Origin: Planctomycetota bacterium | Lineage (GTDB): Bacteria > Planctomycetota > UBA1135 | NCBI GenBank assembly: GCA_026421205.1 | Contig: JAPKBM010000017.1 | Span: forward strand, 1-34,257 | Reading direction: 5' to 3' | DNA length: 34,257 nt | Shown here: one piece after another, positions 15,901 to 23,602 of the stretch | Numbering within the stretch: position 1 is the stretch's first letter | How the letters are laid out: each line of letters starts with the position of its first letter | The notes under the pieces: generated by a model | Databases searched by the model: none | What the model was told of the DNA's origin: nothing | Seen by the model: only the letters and a program-made list of their open reading frames with translations | Position numbers and translations under genes: made by a program

Positions 15901-17007
15901 TCAGAGGGTCTCATTCCACCATACTGTCCAAGTTTGCCGAAGGGCTTTTCGCTGTTCCAGGCTTGGATCAAGAGAAAGGCCGAAGGATTGGCCGGAAATC
16001 TTCTCTAAGCTCTGTCGCACTGCACGGAACGCCTCACGGTCTTCTGGGTCTAAGAATTCTAATAGAGCGGGGATTTCTCCCTGTGTCCCAATTCCCCCTA
16101 GTCCACGAATGAGGTCTAGGCGCAATTCACGATTAGCCGTTGGCAATAGAATCGCTAGATAAGGAGCATCTTGAGGGCCGCCTCTTTGGGACAGTTCCTG
16201 CGCACAAATCCGTTGGATGCGGACGTCCGAGTCGTTAAGAGCCGCCAAGAAAACGCCTACATCGCGCGGAAATCGCTCTTGCGCCAAGTAAAGAACGGCA
16301 CGGAAACGAAAGTCCGCAGAGTCATGCTGACGCAAAAGATTGACCGCATCATCCACATTTTTGATTTCCCCTGTTTGAATGGCCCGAAGGCGACTCAAGA
16401 TGCGTTGCTCATTTTCAGACAACGTGAGCCCGTCAAGAGCTTTTTCCATATTCTCAAAGGCTCCTTGTAGGTCTCCCGTCTTCTCTCGATGCCTCGATGC
16501 ACGTTGCAAAAGCATGCGGCGATCCGTCAATGAAATGTCTTTAGATAATCTTTCCGCCGTCAACGCCGCGTCAAGCCACCGCTCTTCTCGTTCCTGTAAA
16601 ACTAAAACAACGCGTAACGCAGCCTCGCGGGTTTCTGGATGCGAGACCGCATCCTCCATCAATAAAACGGCTTCCGTTCCTCGCTCGGTTCGCTGAAGGT
16701 CGTCGGCCAAATCAATCCGCAAATTCAATCGATCTGGGAATCGCTTAAGAAGCGCCGTGCGGAAATACACACAAGCTTCCCAGTCTCTGGATTCTTCGGC
16801 CACATGAATTCGGCGCTTCAACCAAGGTTCACTGGGTCGGCCATCTTGAAGGAGACGGTCTAAATAGACTGCAGCCTCTTCCCAGTTTTCTTTCTGCTCC
16901 GCCTCTAGGGCAAGATGCTCCAGATTTTTTTGGGGCTCAGGAATCTCCGTTTGAGCTGGAAGAACACCGCAAGAAAAAAGAAGGAGAAGGAAGAGTTGGT
17001 GCTTCAT
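15901..17007 (-). CDS. Secreted or lipid-anchored TPR/HEAT-repeat protein of unknown function
   Basis: A 368-residue protein. It starts with a signal peptide (MKHQLFLLLLFSCGVLPAQ). LFSC could be a lipobox, but the -1 to -3 residues are not ideal, so either lipoprotein or ordinary secreted protein is possible. The middle contains TPR-like helix pairs (for example ENWEEAAVYLDRLL and GTEAVLLMEDAV). About residues 255-340 look like HEAT repeats (DSDVRIQRICAQELSQ and REAFRAVRQSLEKI). Such repeats mediate protein contacts; no catalytic motif is visible. The ATG at 17007 overlaps the aroA stop by 4 nt (ATGA) and is preferred over ATG 17019. It sits between aroA and the envelope genes galE and dacB, so an envelope role is plausible but unproven. 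Confidence 0.75.
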   Translation of the reverse strand: MKHQLFLLLLFSCGVLPAQTEIPEPQKNLEHLALEAEQKENWEEAAVYLDRLLQDGRPSEPWLKRRIHVAEESRDWEACVYFRTALLKRFPDRLNLRIDLADDLQRTERGTEAVLLMEDAVSHPETREAALRVVLVLQEREERWLDAALTAERLSKDISLTDRRMLLQRASRHREKTGDLQGAFENMEKALDGLTLSENEQRILSRLRAIQTGEIKNVDDAVNLLRQHDSADFRFRAVLYLAQERFPRDVGVFLAALNDSDVRIQRICAQELSQRGGPQDAPYLAILLPTANRELRLDLIRGLGGIGTQGEIPALLEFLDPEDREAFRAVRQSLEKISGQSFGLSLDPSLEQRKALRQTWTVWWNETL

Positions 17008-18176
17008 TGGGAGACCCATTGCGTCAAAGTAGAAACGAAATCAGGAAACGATTTCCGGACACAAGCTGCATTTTCAACCCGCAAAGATGGGTGCAGAAGT
17101 TGAACAAGGAACGCGGCCATAGCAAGGCGATGATCGTCTTGCGGTTCAAACGTGGTTCCGGGCGTTCCTTGAAGTCCGCCGCCAGGAATATGAAGACTAT
17201 GCGAATGGATTAGTTTAATTTCTTGCCCTACGGTACGCCCTAAAGCCTGAATCCCCACGACACGGTCCGACTCCTTATGCCTAAGCCCCTCAATACCCGT
17301 CAAGGTCAAACCACCTTTACGAAAAAGACCAAGCACAGCCAAAGCCGGAGCCGCATCAATGAAATCTTGAACGTCAATAACCGCCTCTTCTTCTTCAGGA
17401 TGTGTGTCGAAACGTTTCAAGAAGGAATGCGCCTCGTTTTCAGGGTGCCCCCCCTCCAAAGGTCGGTCAAAACACACGGGTCGATTCAGTAAACGGGAAG
17501 CCACTTCAAAGAAAGTCGCGCCCGAGGGATCCGCAGGGACGGAAAGACTTCGGTAGCCGTCGGCGGGAATCGGTGCGAAAGAAAGCTTTGCATATTTCTG
17601 CGTCAAGAGAAAATACGCTTTGGAAACCATGGTGTCGTCGACCTTCACTTCGACTTGGGGAAGGATTTGCGCGGGGTACCACAAGGCGCTCGCAAACTGA
17701 CTACTCACCTGCGCGGGAAGTTTCCATACCCCGGACGAAAGCCCGTCGGCCGTCACTTGAAAGCCAGAGGTATCTGCTAAAGGTGTGATTCTTGCCCCCT
17801 TCGCTTGAAGGAAATCGAGCAAGGGGGTGTGTGGGCGGCGAAAGAGGGATGAAGCCCCAACCAGCCGGGTCTCCCCGTGCGAGGCCGAAACTAAAGGTAA
17901 CAAAAACCGAAGCGTCGTTCCGCCCTCGCCAACCGCAATCTCAGGAGGCAGCTTTGGTGGCGGACCGCCCCAACCTGTGATCTCCAGCCCGCCCTGCCCC
18001 AAGTCTTGCATGGGCAACCCTAGTGTTTTGAGGGCCTGGAGGAGGTCCGCCGTGTCCTGGCATGGACTCAAACCATGAACGCGCGTGGTACCCGATGCCC
18101 AAGAGGCCCCAAGAAGGATACGCTGAGAGACGGATTTGCACCCCGGGATGGCAACGGGCATGGGAAGGGAAGTCAC
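17004..18176 (-). CDS. aroA: 3-phosphoshikimate 1-carboxyvinyltransferase (EPSP synthase)
   Basis: A 390-residue EPSP synthase, shorter than the usual 420-450. It transfers enolpyruvate from PEP to shikimate 3-phosphate in chorismate synthesis. Family elements in order: IPGCKSVSQRILLGA near residue 10 (normally PGSKSxSNRxLLLA), GEGGTTLRFLLP near 83 (normally GNAGTAMRxL), QVSSQFASALW, DPSGATFF, the LRHKESDR loop and DDHRLAMA near the C-terminus. Catalytic Lys, Arg, Asp and Glu residues of these motifs are retained, while the Ser and Asn of PGSKSxSN and the Asn-Ala of GNAGT differ. The GTG at 18176 is supported by a TAGAAT box exactly 6 nt upstream that mirrors the one before purC. It is the first gene of the nine-gene minus-strand operon. 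Confidence 0.92.
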   Translation of the reverse strand: MTSLPMPVAIPGCKSVSQRILLGASWASGTTRVHGLSPCQDTADLLQALKTLGLPMQDLGQGGLEITGWGGPPPKLPPEIAVGEGGTTLRFLLPLVSASHGETRLVGASSLFRRPHTPLLDFLQAKGARITPLADTSGFQVTADGLSSGVWKLPAQVSSQFASALWYPAQILPQVEVKVDDTMVSKAYFLLTQKYAKLSFAPIPADGYRSLSVPADPSGATFFEVASRLLNRPVCFDRPLEGGHPENEAHSFLKRFDTHPEEEEAVIDVQDFIDAAPALAVLGLFRKGGLTLTGIEGLRHKESDRVVGIQALGRTVGQEIKLIHSHSLHIPGGGLQGTPGTTFEPQDDHRLAMAAFLVQLLHPSLRVENAACVRKSFPDFVSTLTQWVSQ

Positions 18177-18182
18177 AGGGGA

Positions 18183-18188
18183 ATTCTA
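18183..18188 (-). promoter_or_regulatory. -10 box TAGAAT of aroA, predicted leaderless promoter
   Basis: TAGAAT on the minus strand is followed by six bases (TCCCCT) and then the aroA GTG. With transcription starting about 7 nt after the -10 box, the mRNA would begin at the start codon. It is the left arm of an inverted repeat (ATTCTAG, 11-nt spacer, CTAGAAT) shared with the purC promoter. I see no clear -35 element. Confidence 0.6.
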
Positions 18189-18201
18189 GGGTCGCTTTGT
18201 C

Positions 18202-18207
18202 TAGAAT
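18202..18207 (+). promoter_or_regulatory. -10 box TAGAAT of purC, predicted leaderless promoter
   Basis: TAGAAT is followed by six bases (CTTTGC) and then the purC ATG, so the transcript probably starts at or next to the start codon. There is no Shine-Dalgarno sequence and no room for one. It is the mirror image of the aroA box in the same 37-bp divergent intergenic region. Confidence 0.62.
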
Positions 18208-18213
18208 CTTTGC

Positions 18214-19152
18214 ATGTCCACTCCCACCTCCCTCACATCCCCCACGGGTTACGCTGGCGGTCTAGAAATCCCCGGCTGGGAACTTTTCTACAAAGGAAAA
18301 GTCCGTGACCTTTACCGCTACCCTGGCGACGAGCAGCACATGCTCATGGTGGCGACCGACCGCCTTTCTGCATTTGATGTGGTCATGAGTCAGTGCGTTC
18401 CGGACCGCGGAAAAGTTCTGACGCACATTACAGAATATTGGTGTGCGAAAGTAGAGGACCGGGTGAAGTCGGCGCGGGTTACGTGCACGCCTGAAGAGGT
18501 GCCCCATCTTCCTGCCGAAGTCCACAACGCTCTTCGAGGTCGAATGACCTGGACGCGTAACGCGGACCGTGTGAACGTGGAAATTGTTTTGCGTGCGTAC
18601 CTCGCGGGTTCTGGCTGGAGAGAATATCAAGCAACCGGAGCGCTTTGGGAATACTCATTGCCCAACGGTTTAAAGAATTCTTCCGAGCTACCGGAGGTTC
18701 TCCTGACTCCAACCACCAAGGCAGAAAAGGACGAACCCATCACCTGGGAACAAGCCACCAAAATCATCGGGGACTCCCAATACGCGGAAACGATTCGCAC
18801 CTTGTCTCATGATATTTTCGACATGGCACAAGAACGTGCGGCGGAAAAGGGTGTCATCTTGGCGGACACAAAATTTGAATTTGGTTTGATGGACGGAGAA
18901 ATGGTTTTAATTGACGAAGTCATGACACCGGACAGTTCTCGCTATTGGCCCGCCGACGGCGTCGTTGCCGGCGAAGAGCCTCCGAGTTGGGACAAAGAAA
19001 TTGTCCGCGCATATTTGCGCTCTTTGTCTGACTGGAACCGTCAAGCACCCGGCCCGGCCATTCCAGAAGACATCATTCAAAAGACACGCGACAAGTACTT
19101 GGAAATCTGCCAAATTTTAACTGGCAGCCTTCCCTCGGGCGTGGTCGTTTGA
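18214..19152 (+). CDS. purC: Phosphoribosylaminoimidazole-succinocarboxamide synthase
   Basis: A 312-residue SAICAR synthetase, which joins CAIR and aspartate with ATP in purine synthesis. It has the N-terminal YKGKVRDLY (about 26-34), DRLSAFDVVM near 49, the IVLRAYLAGSGWREY segment near 125, TTKAEKDEPI, and ILADTKFEFG followed by LIDEVMTPDSSRYW near the C-terminus. The length of about 300 residues places it with the Ade1-type class rather than the 235-240-residue E. coli/Bacillus type. It is transcribed divergently from aroA with 37 bp between the starts. Its stop overlaps the TTG of the next gene by 4 nt (TTGA). Confidence 0.96.
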   Translation: MSTPTSLTSPTGYAGGLEIPGWELFYKGKVRDLYRYPGDEQHMLMVATDRLSAFDVVMSQCVPDRGKVLTHITEYWCAKVEDRVKSARVTCTPEEVPHLPAEVHNALRGRMTWTRNADRVNVEIVLRAYLAGSGWREYQATGALWEYSLPNGLKNSSELPEVLLTPTTKAEKDEPITWEQATKIIGDSQYAETIRTLSHDIFDMAQERAAEKGVILADTKFEFGLMDGEMVLIDEVMTPDSSRYWPADGVVAGEEPPSWDKEIVRAYLRSLSDWNRQAPGPAIPEDIIQKTRDKYLEICQILTGSLPSGVVV

Positions 19153-20792
19153 ATTTCCGAACCTTTTCTCTCCTCCTGCTTACTGCCTGTGGACCAGCTC
19201 CGACGGCACCCGCGGGCGGATCGTTCGTGCTGATCACGCTCGACACCACACGAGCGGATGCTTTGGGTTGCTATCAAAACCCATTGCACCCTTCTCCTGT
19301 CTTGGATGCATTCGCCCGGCAAAGTGTGCAATACCTTCAGGCACGGGCGTCCGCGCCCATCACGTTGCCATCTCATTTGTCCATGCTGACTGGCTTGTAC
19401 CCGCCCCGTCATGGTGTGCGAGATAACGGCATTGGTGCGCTTCCCGACGCAGGAGTGACCTTGGCAGAATTAGCCCAAGCCGAAGGCATCTCTACCGCGG
19501 GCGTGACGTCGGCGGTCGTTTTGCACGCACAATATGGAACCGCGCAGGGCTTCGATGTTTTTTGGGATCAAGCGGTCAACACCAAACAGCAAGGTATTCA
19601 GGTGGCCTATCAGCCCGCGGAAAAAACGACGGCCACCGCGCAAGCTTGGTTAAAACAACACTCGGATGGTCAGCCTTATTTCCTTTGGGTGCATTACTTT
19701 GACCCCCATGAGCCGTATCAAAATCGCCCCACATATGCGGCAAAGGTCAAAGGAGACGCCTATCTTGCTGAAGTGGCTGCCATGGACGCTTCTATCGGCC
19801 AACTGCTCTCCACACTCCGAAAGAGAAGTGATTTTTCCAAGACCACCATGATGGTCGTCGGGGATCACGGGGAAGACTTCGGCCAACATGGGGAGCCGAC
19901 GCACTCCGTCACCTGTTATGACTCCACGCTAAAAGTGCCGTTTTTGCTCCGTTACCCCGACGGTTTCGGCGCCAACACCAAATCGAATGCTATCGTTTCC
20001 GTAGCCGACGTTTTCCCGACGGGACTTGCTGCACTGGGAATTGCTTCTCCAAATGATATAGACGGAGTTTCTCTCTGGAAGCAGGATCCTCCGGCTGAGC
20101 GAGGCGTATATTTTGAATCTCTTGTGGGATTTTTAGATTACGGCTGGAGCCCACTCTTGGGTTGGGCTGACGCTTCAGGGAAGTATATTCATAGTGCAAG
20201 TCCAGAGTTTTATAAAACGTCGGTGGATCCACAGGAAAGGAACAATCTTCTGAGTTCAATGCCTACCCCTCTCTCCTATCAAAGCGCTCTGTACAAACTC
20301 TTGCGGGCACCGAAGCTTCCCCGCGAAGCTGTTGTTGCGGATAACCTGGAAGCTATTCGTGCATTGGGATACGCCGCCGTCGCGGATGCAGAACAAGAAC
20401 TCCCAGACTTAATGGAACGCTCTCTTCGGCCAAGCCCCCACCAATCCATGCCAGAGCTCAAGCGTTTCTACAAAGCCGTCCAACAAGGAAATGCGGGGAA
20501 TACCGCCGACGCCATTCGAGCACTTCAGCAATTGGTTGAGGTCAACCCGAAGAACGCCTATGCCTTGGACCTCCTCGGCCTTTATCTCCATAAGGCAGGC
20601 GAGCATCGCCAAGCCATCCGACAACTTCAACAACTTCTTCAGTTGGGACACGCACGCGGAACCACCCACAATATTTTGGGGCGCTCCTACCGAAGTTTAG
20701 GGCAGGGTGAAAAAGCGCAGGCACATTTCCAAGAAGCTGTCCGTCTGCAGCCCGGCAATGCCGCTTTTCTTGCTGACTTAAAGCGATTCTAG
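19149..20792 (+). CDS. Sulfatase-fold (alkaline phosphatase superfamily) lipoprotein with C-terminal TPRs
   Basis: A 547-residue protein. The signal peptide ends in a good lipobox, LTAC at residues 11-14, so it is probably a lipoprotein. The sulfatase-like domain has LITLDTTRADALGCY (about 28-42), ITLPSHLSMLTGLYPPRHG (71-89), HYFDPHEPY (182-190) and GDHGEDFGQHGE (238-249), the metal-binding elements of the superfamily. The nucleophile position reads TLPSH with Thr72 instead of the Cys or Ser of C/SxPxR, so formylglycine cannot form there. A Thr-nucleophile phosphatase/phosphodiesterase, or a loss of sulfatase activity, is more likely. Residues about 435-547 form TPR repeats. The TTG start overlaps purC by 4 nt. 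The 3' end overlaps the convergent metalloprotease gene by 15 nt. Confidence 0.85.
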   Translation: MNFRTFSLLLLTACGPAPTAPAGGSFVLITLDTTRADALGCYQNPLHPSPVLDAFARQSVQYLQARASAPITLPSHLSMLTGLYPPRHGVRDNGIGALPDAGVTLAELAQAEGISTAGVTSAVVLHAQYGTAQGFDVFWDQAVNTKQQGIQVAYQPAEKTTATAQAWLKQHSDGQPYFLWVHYFDPHEPYQNRPTYAAKVKGDAYLAEVAAMDASIGQLLSTLRKRSDFSKTTMMVVGDHGEDFGQHGEPTHSVTCYDSTLKVPFLLRYPDGFGANTKSNAIVSVADVFPTGLAALGIASPNDIDGVSLWKQDPPAERGVYFESLVGFLDYGWSPLLGWADASGKYIHSASPEFYKTSVDPQERNNLLSSMPTPLSYQSALYKLLRAPKLPREAVVADNLEAIRALGYAAVADAEQELPDLMERSLRPSPHQSMPELKRFYKAVQQGNAGNTADAIRALQQLVEVNPKNAYALDLLGLYLHKAGEHRQAIRQLQQLLQLGHARGTTHNILGRSYRSLGQGEKAQAHFQEAVRLQPGNAAFLADLKRF

Positions 20793-21686
20793 AGAGGATT
20801 GGCCTTCCAATGGTTCTTCCTCACTTTCCCATTTCTCTTCCAAAGTAGCGCGCCGACGCCGACGCCTGAGAATAATCCAAGGTACGGTGATGAGGGAAAG
20901 CAAAAAAAGAAGGGTGACAAAGTGGCCCAGTAAGGCTTGAAGAATTGCATGCAAAGATTGTAATTCTTCGCGCATGTTTTTCTCATGGGTCACCAAACTC
21001 AAGTCGGTCAGGTGTAACAACGCGGCGTCCAGCGAAAGCCCCTCACCCATCACCGCATAAAGACGCGCTAGAAAGTTGGGTGGGTATTCCCTCTGTAGAC
21101 GTGACACGAAGGCAAAAGCCAAGGCGTAACCGTCGGCGGCATGCAAAGGCTCCGCACCAAAGCCATCCTGATATTCATGCAAACCCGGAAGTTGGTCGAA
21201 TAAGGCACGCCAAACTAAAGATCCACTTCGGTCTTGAAGCCAAACTTCTCCTGCAAAAGTTTGGGCCATGCCTTCATGAAGCCAACGAGGCACGCGGGCA
21301 AAGGTGGCCTCTCCCCAATTTGCCATGGCAAGGTGCATCAACTCGTGACGCAATGTCGTTCGAAAAACCGAAGCATCGGCTGCCGCTTCCGTACTGATAC
21401 AAATCAAACGTCGACCCGGCAACGTGTATGCGGCGTACCAAGAAGGTAGTTTCCTTTGAACGGTTTCCCCTAGTTTTTCACGCCCACCCACAAGAATGAT
21501 TTCTCCCGGAAAACTTCCTGTCAGACCAAGAGTTTGAAGCGCATCGGCGTAATCTTCTTCGGCAATCGTTTGAAAATGCTCTGCAACGGAATGAAGCGAA
21601 GGGTCATATTTCCATTGAATTTGTTGCGCACCAAGGCTTGACCCTAAACCAAGGGAGCCAAGGAACAGAAAAAATAATGAGCGCAT
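20778..21686 (-). CDS. Membrane-anchored HExxH metalloprotease (peptidase MA-like)
   Basis: A 302-residue protein with a signal peptide (about 1-20), an extracytoplasmic metalloprotease domain, one transmembrane segment near residues 252-274, and an Arg-rich then acidic cytoplasmic tail. The zinc site is RHELMHLAM (His114, Glu115, His118) with the third ligand probably Glu138 in WLHEGMAQ, the gluzincin pattern of peptidase MA-like proteins. All catalytic residues appear intact. The substrate is unknown. ATG 21686 overlaps the mnmG stop by one base (TGATG); a TTG three bases upstream is an alternative. It is downstream of mnmG in the same transcript, with no obvious functional link. Confidence 0.82.
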   Translation of the reverse strand: MRSLFFLFLGSLGLGSSLGAQQIQWKYDPSLHSVAEHFQTIAEEDYADALQTLGLTGSFPGEIILVGGREKLGETVQRKLPSWYAAYTLPGRRLICISTEAAADASVFRTTLRHELMHLAMANWGEATFARVPRWLHEGMAQTFAGEVWLQDRSGSLVWRALFDQLPGLHEYQDGFGAEPLHAADGYALAFAFVSRLQREYPPNFLARLYAVMGEGLSLDAALLHLTDLSLVTHEKNMREELQSLHAILQALLGHFVTLLFLLSLITVPWIILRRRRRRATLEEKWESEEEPLEGQSSLESL

Positions 21687-23521
21687 CAAGAGCGTCGTGC
21701 TAAGGCAATTTCTAAAAGTGCCAAGTCCGCTGGAGTCACACCGGCGAGCCTGGAGGCCGAGCCTAGCGTCGGTGGCCGCACTTCCGAAAGAACCTGCACA
21801 GCTTCCGCTCGGAGCCCCGTGACCGTTTCAAAAGAAAAACAATCCGGTAGGGTAGATTTTTCCCTTTCTGCGCCGCGCGAAATCCAGTTCTCCTGTCGTC
21901 TCGCATAACCGGCATACTGAAAGTCCGCCTCCACGGAAGCACCTTCGGCGAGAGATAAACCACATGCCCGCAAGGATGAAATAGCTTCCACAGCGGCCTT
22001 CCACCCACCTCCATCCGGTCGGCGCAAACGGTCCGCCCAAGTTCTCCGCTTTCCTTCATCTTGCCGGGAATCCGAATCCAGAGTCTGCTTCAAAATCTGA
22101 GTTGCCTCTGCCATGCGGTTTTTCTTCGCTGTAAAGCGTGCCCACCGCGCCTCGGAAATCCCACCCAATGCACGAGCCCTTGGGGTTAAGCGAACATCAG
22201 CGTTGTCATGACGTAGCAATAAGCGATGTTCTGCGCGCGAAGTGAACATCCGGTAGGGCTCCTGTGGGTCACTCACAATGAGGTCGTCAATTAGCACGCC
22301 AATATATCCCTCATGTCTTCCAAGGACAAAATCATCCTTCTTTAACTGTTTCAGTGCTGCGTTGTAACCCGCCATAATACCTTGAGCCGCGGCTTCCTCG
22401 TAGCCGCTTGTGCCACAAATCTGCCCCGCCAAGTAGAGTCCTGGGAACCCCTTCACCTCAAGAGTCGGCAATAAAACACGTGGAGATACAAAGGTGTACT
22501 CCACAGCATAACCAGGTTGAGCAATCACCGCGTTTTTCAAGCCCAAACAGGTCTTCACAAAACGCTCTTGCACATCGGCAGGCAAAGACGTTGAAATTCC
22601 GTTGGCATACAACAAATTCCCACCAACAGATTCCGGCTCCAGAAAAATATTATGTGAATCACGGTCCGCGAAGCGCACCACTTTATCTTCCAAGGATGGG
22701 CAATAGCGTGGGCCTTTGCCTTCAATACGGCCGGCATACATCGGCGCTTGACTTAAATTTTCCTTAACAATGCGGTGTGTCTCCTCTGTCGTTGCGCTGC
22801 TCCAGCAAACGACCTGCTCTTGATTCAATGTATCCGTCAAAAAAGAAAAGGGTACGGGGTTCTCATCGCCAGGCTGTTCTTCCAATTGCGAGTAATCCAC
22901 TGAATCAGCGAGTAAACGAGGCGGAGTGCCTGTCTTCATCCGCCCAGTCGGCAAACCTAAATCTCGTAACGCCTCTCCAAGAAAAGCGGCCCCTTCTTCT
23001 CCTCGCCTACCGCCTTGCGTTTGCTCCATGCCAAGATGCAGCACGCCTTCGGTAAAGGTCCCTGTCGTCAAAATAGCCGATTGTGTGGAAATCGTTTCTC
23101 CACTTGCCAAAACTACGCCGCATAAGACACCGTCTTTCCAACGTAGTTGCACGGCCTCGCATTGTTTAATCTCTAAATGATCCTGCGCCGTCAAACACGC
23201 ATGCATTTCCTTTTCATATCGAGGGCGATCACACTGCGCGCGCGGGGACTGCACTGCTTTGCCTTTCCGTGTATTCAACATGCGGAATTGAATGCCAGCA
23301 ACATCGGTTACCCGACCCATCAAGCCGCCCAAGGCGTCTACTTCTCGTGCCAATTGGCCCTTGCCAATCCCTCCGATGGCAGGATTGCACGAAAGACGGC
23401 CAACGGCGTTCGGATCCAAAGTCAAAAGCAAAGTGCGCATGCCAAGACGTGCCGACGCCGCGGCTGCTTCGCAACCCGCGTGTCCTCCGCCCACCACGAC
23501 AACATTCCATGAAATAGCCAT
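21686..23521 (-). CDS. mnmG: tRNA uridine-5-carboxymethylaminomethyl modification enzyme MnmG (GidA)
   Basis: A 611-residue FAD enzyme that works with MnmE to modify U34 of tRNAs reading NNA/NNG codons. The N-terminal dinucleotide-binding motif VVVGGGHAGCEAA is followed by LSCNPAIGGIGKGQL and TGTFTEGVLHLG. The second conserved block has ATTEETHRIV, GPRYCPSLEDK and HNIFLEPES. AGQICGTSGYEEAAAQG closes the FAD domain, and the C-terminal helical domain includes FTSRAEHRLLLRHDNAD. Length and order match the family. The ATG at 23521 has a weak GAAAGAG immediately upstream and a TAAAAT box 19 nt upstream. The metalloprotease gene follows with a one-base overlap. Confidence 0.96.
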   Translation of the reverse strand: MAISWNVVVVGGGHAGCEAAAASARLGMRTLLLTLDPNAVGRLSCNPAIGGIGKGQLAREVDALGGLMGRVTDVAGIQFRMLNTRKGKAVQSPRAQCDRPRYEKEMHACLTAQDHLEIKQCEAVQLRWKDGVLCGVVLASGETISTQSAILTTGTFTEGVLHLGMEQTQGGRRGEEGAAFLGEALRDLGLPTGRMKTGTPPRLLADSVDYSQLEEQPGDENPVPFSFLTDTLNQEQVVCWSSATTEETHRIVKENLSQAPMYAGRIEGKGPRYCPSLEDKVVRFADRDSHNIFLEPESVGGNLLYANGISTSLPADVQERFVKTCLGLKNAVIAQPGYAVEYTFVSPRVLLPTLEVKGFPGLYLAGQICGTSGYEEAAAQGIMAGYNAALKQLKKDDFVLGRHEGYIGVLIDDLIVSDPQEPYRMFTSRAEHRLLLRHDNADVRLTPRARALGGISEARWARFTAKKNRMAEATQILKQTLDSDSRQDEGKRRTWADRLRRPDGGGWKAAVEAISSLRACGLSLAEGASVEADFQYAGYARRQENWISRGAEREKSTLPDCFSFETVTGLRAEAVQVLSEVRPPTLGSASRLAGVTPADLALLEIALARRS

Positions 23522-23540
23522 CTCTTTCGTCTGGTGGGCT

Positions 23541-23546
23541 ATTTTA
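23541..23546 (-). promoter_or_regulatory. Candidate -10 box TAAAAT for mnmG
   Basis: TAAAAT on the minus strand lies 19 nt before the mnmG ATG, which would give a leader of roughly 12 nt. It is the only A+T-rich -10-like element in the short divergent region. No convincing -35 is visible. Confidence 0.35.
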
Positions 23547-23590
23547 TCCGCCTAAGCCCTGCTCCGCCTCAAGATTTCCGCGTGAGCCGT

Positions 23591-23596
23591 TATCCT
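23591..23596 (+). promoter_or_regulatory. Candidate -10 box TATCCT, predicted leaderless start of the 23603 gene
   Basis: TATCCT is followed by six bases (GAGGGC) and a GTG that begins a clear signal peptide. The spacing is the same as at aroA, purC, the RND adaptor gene and the 32630 gene. GAGG lies only 2 nt from the GTG, too close to act as a normal ribosome-binding site. Confidence 0.42.
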
Positions 23597-23602
23597 GAGG
23601 GC

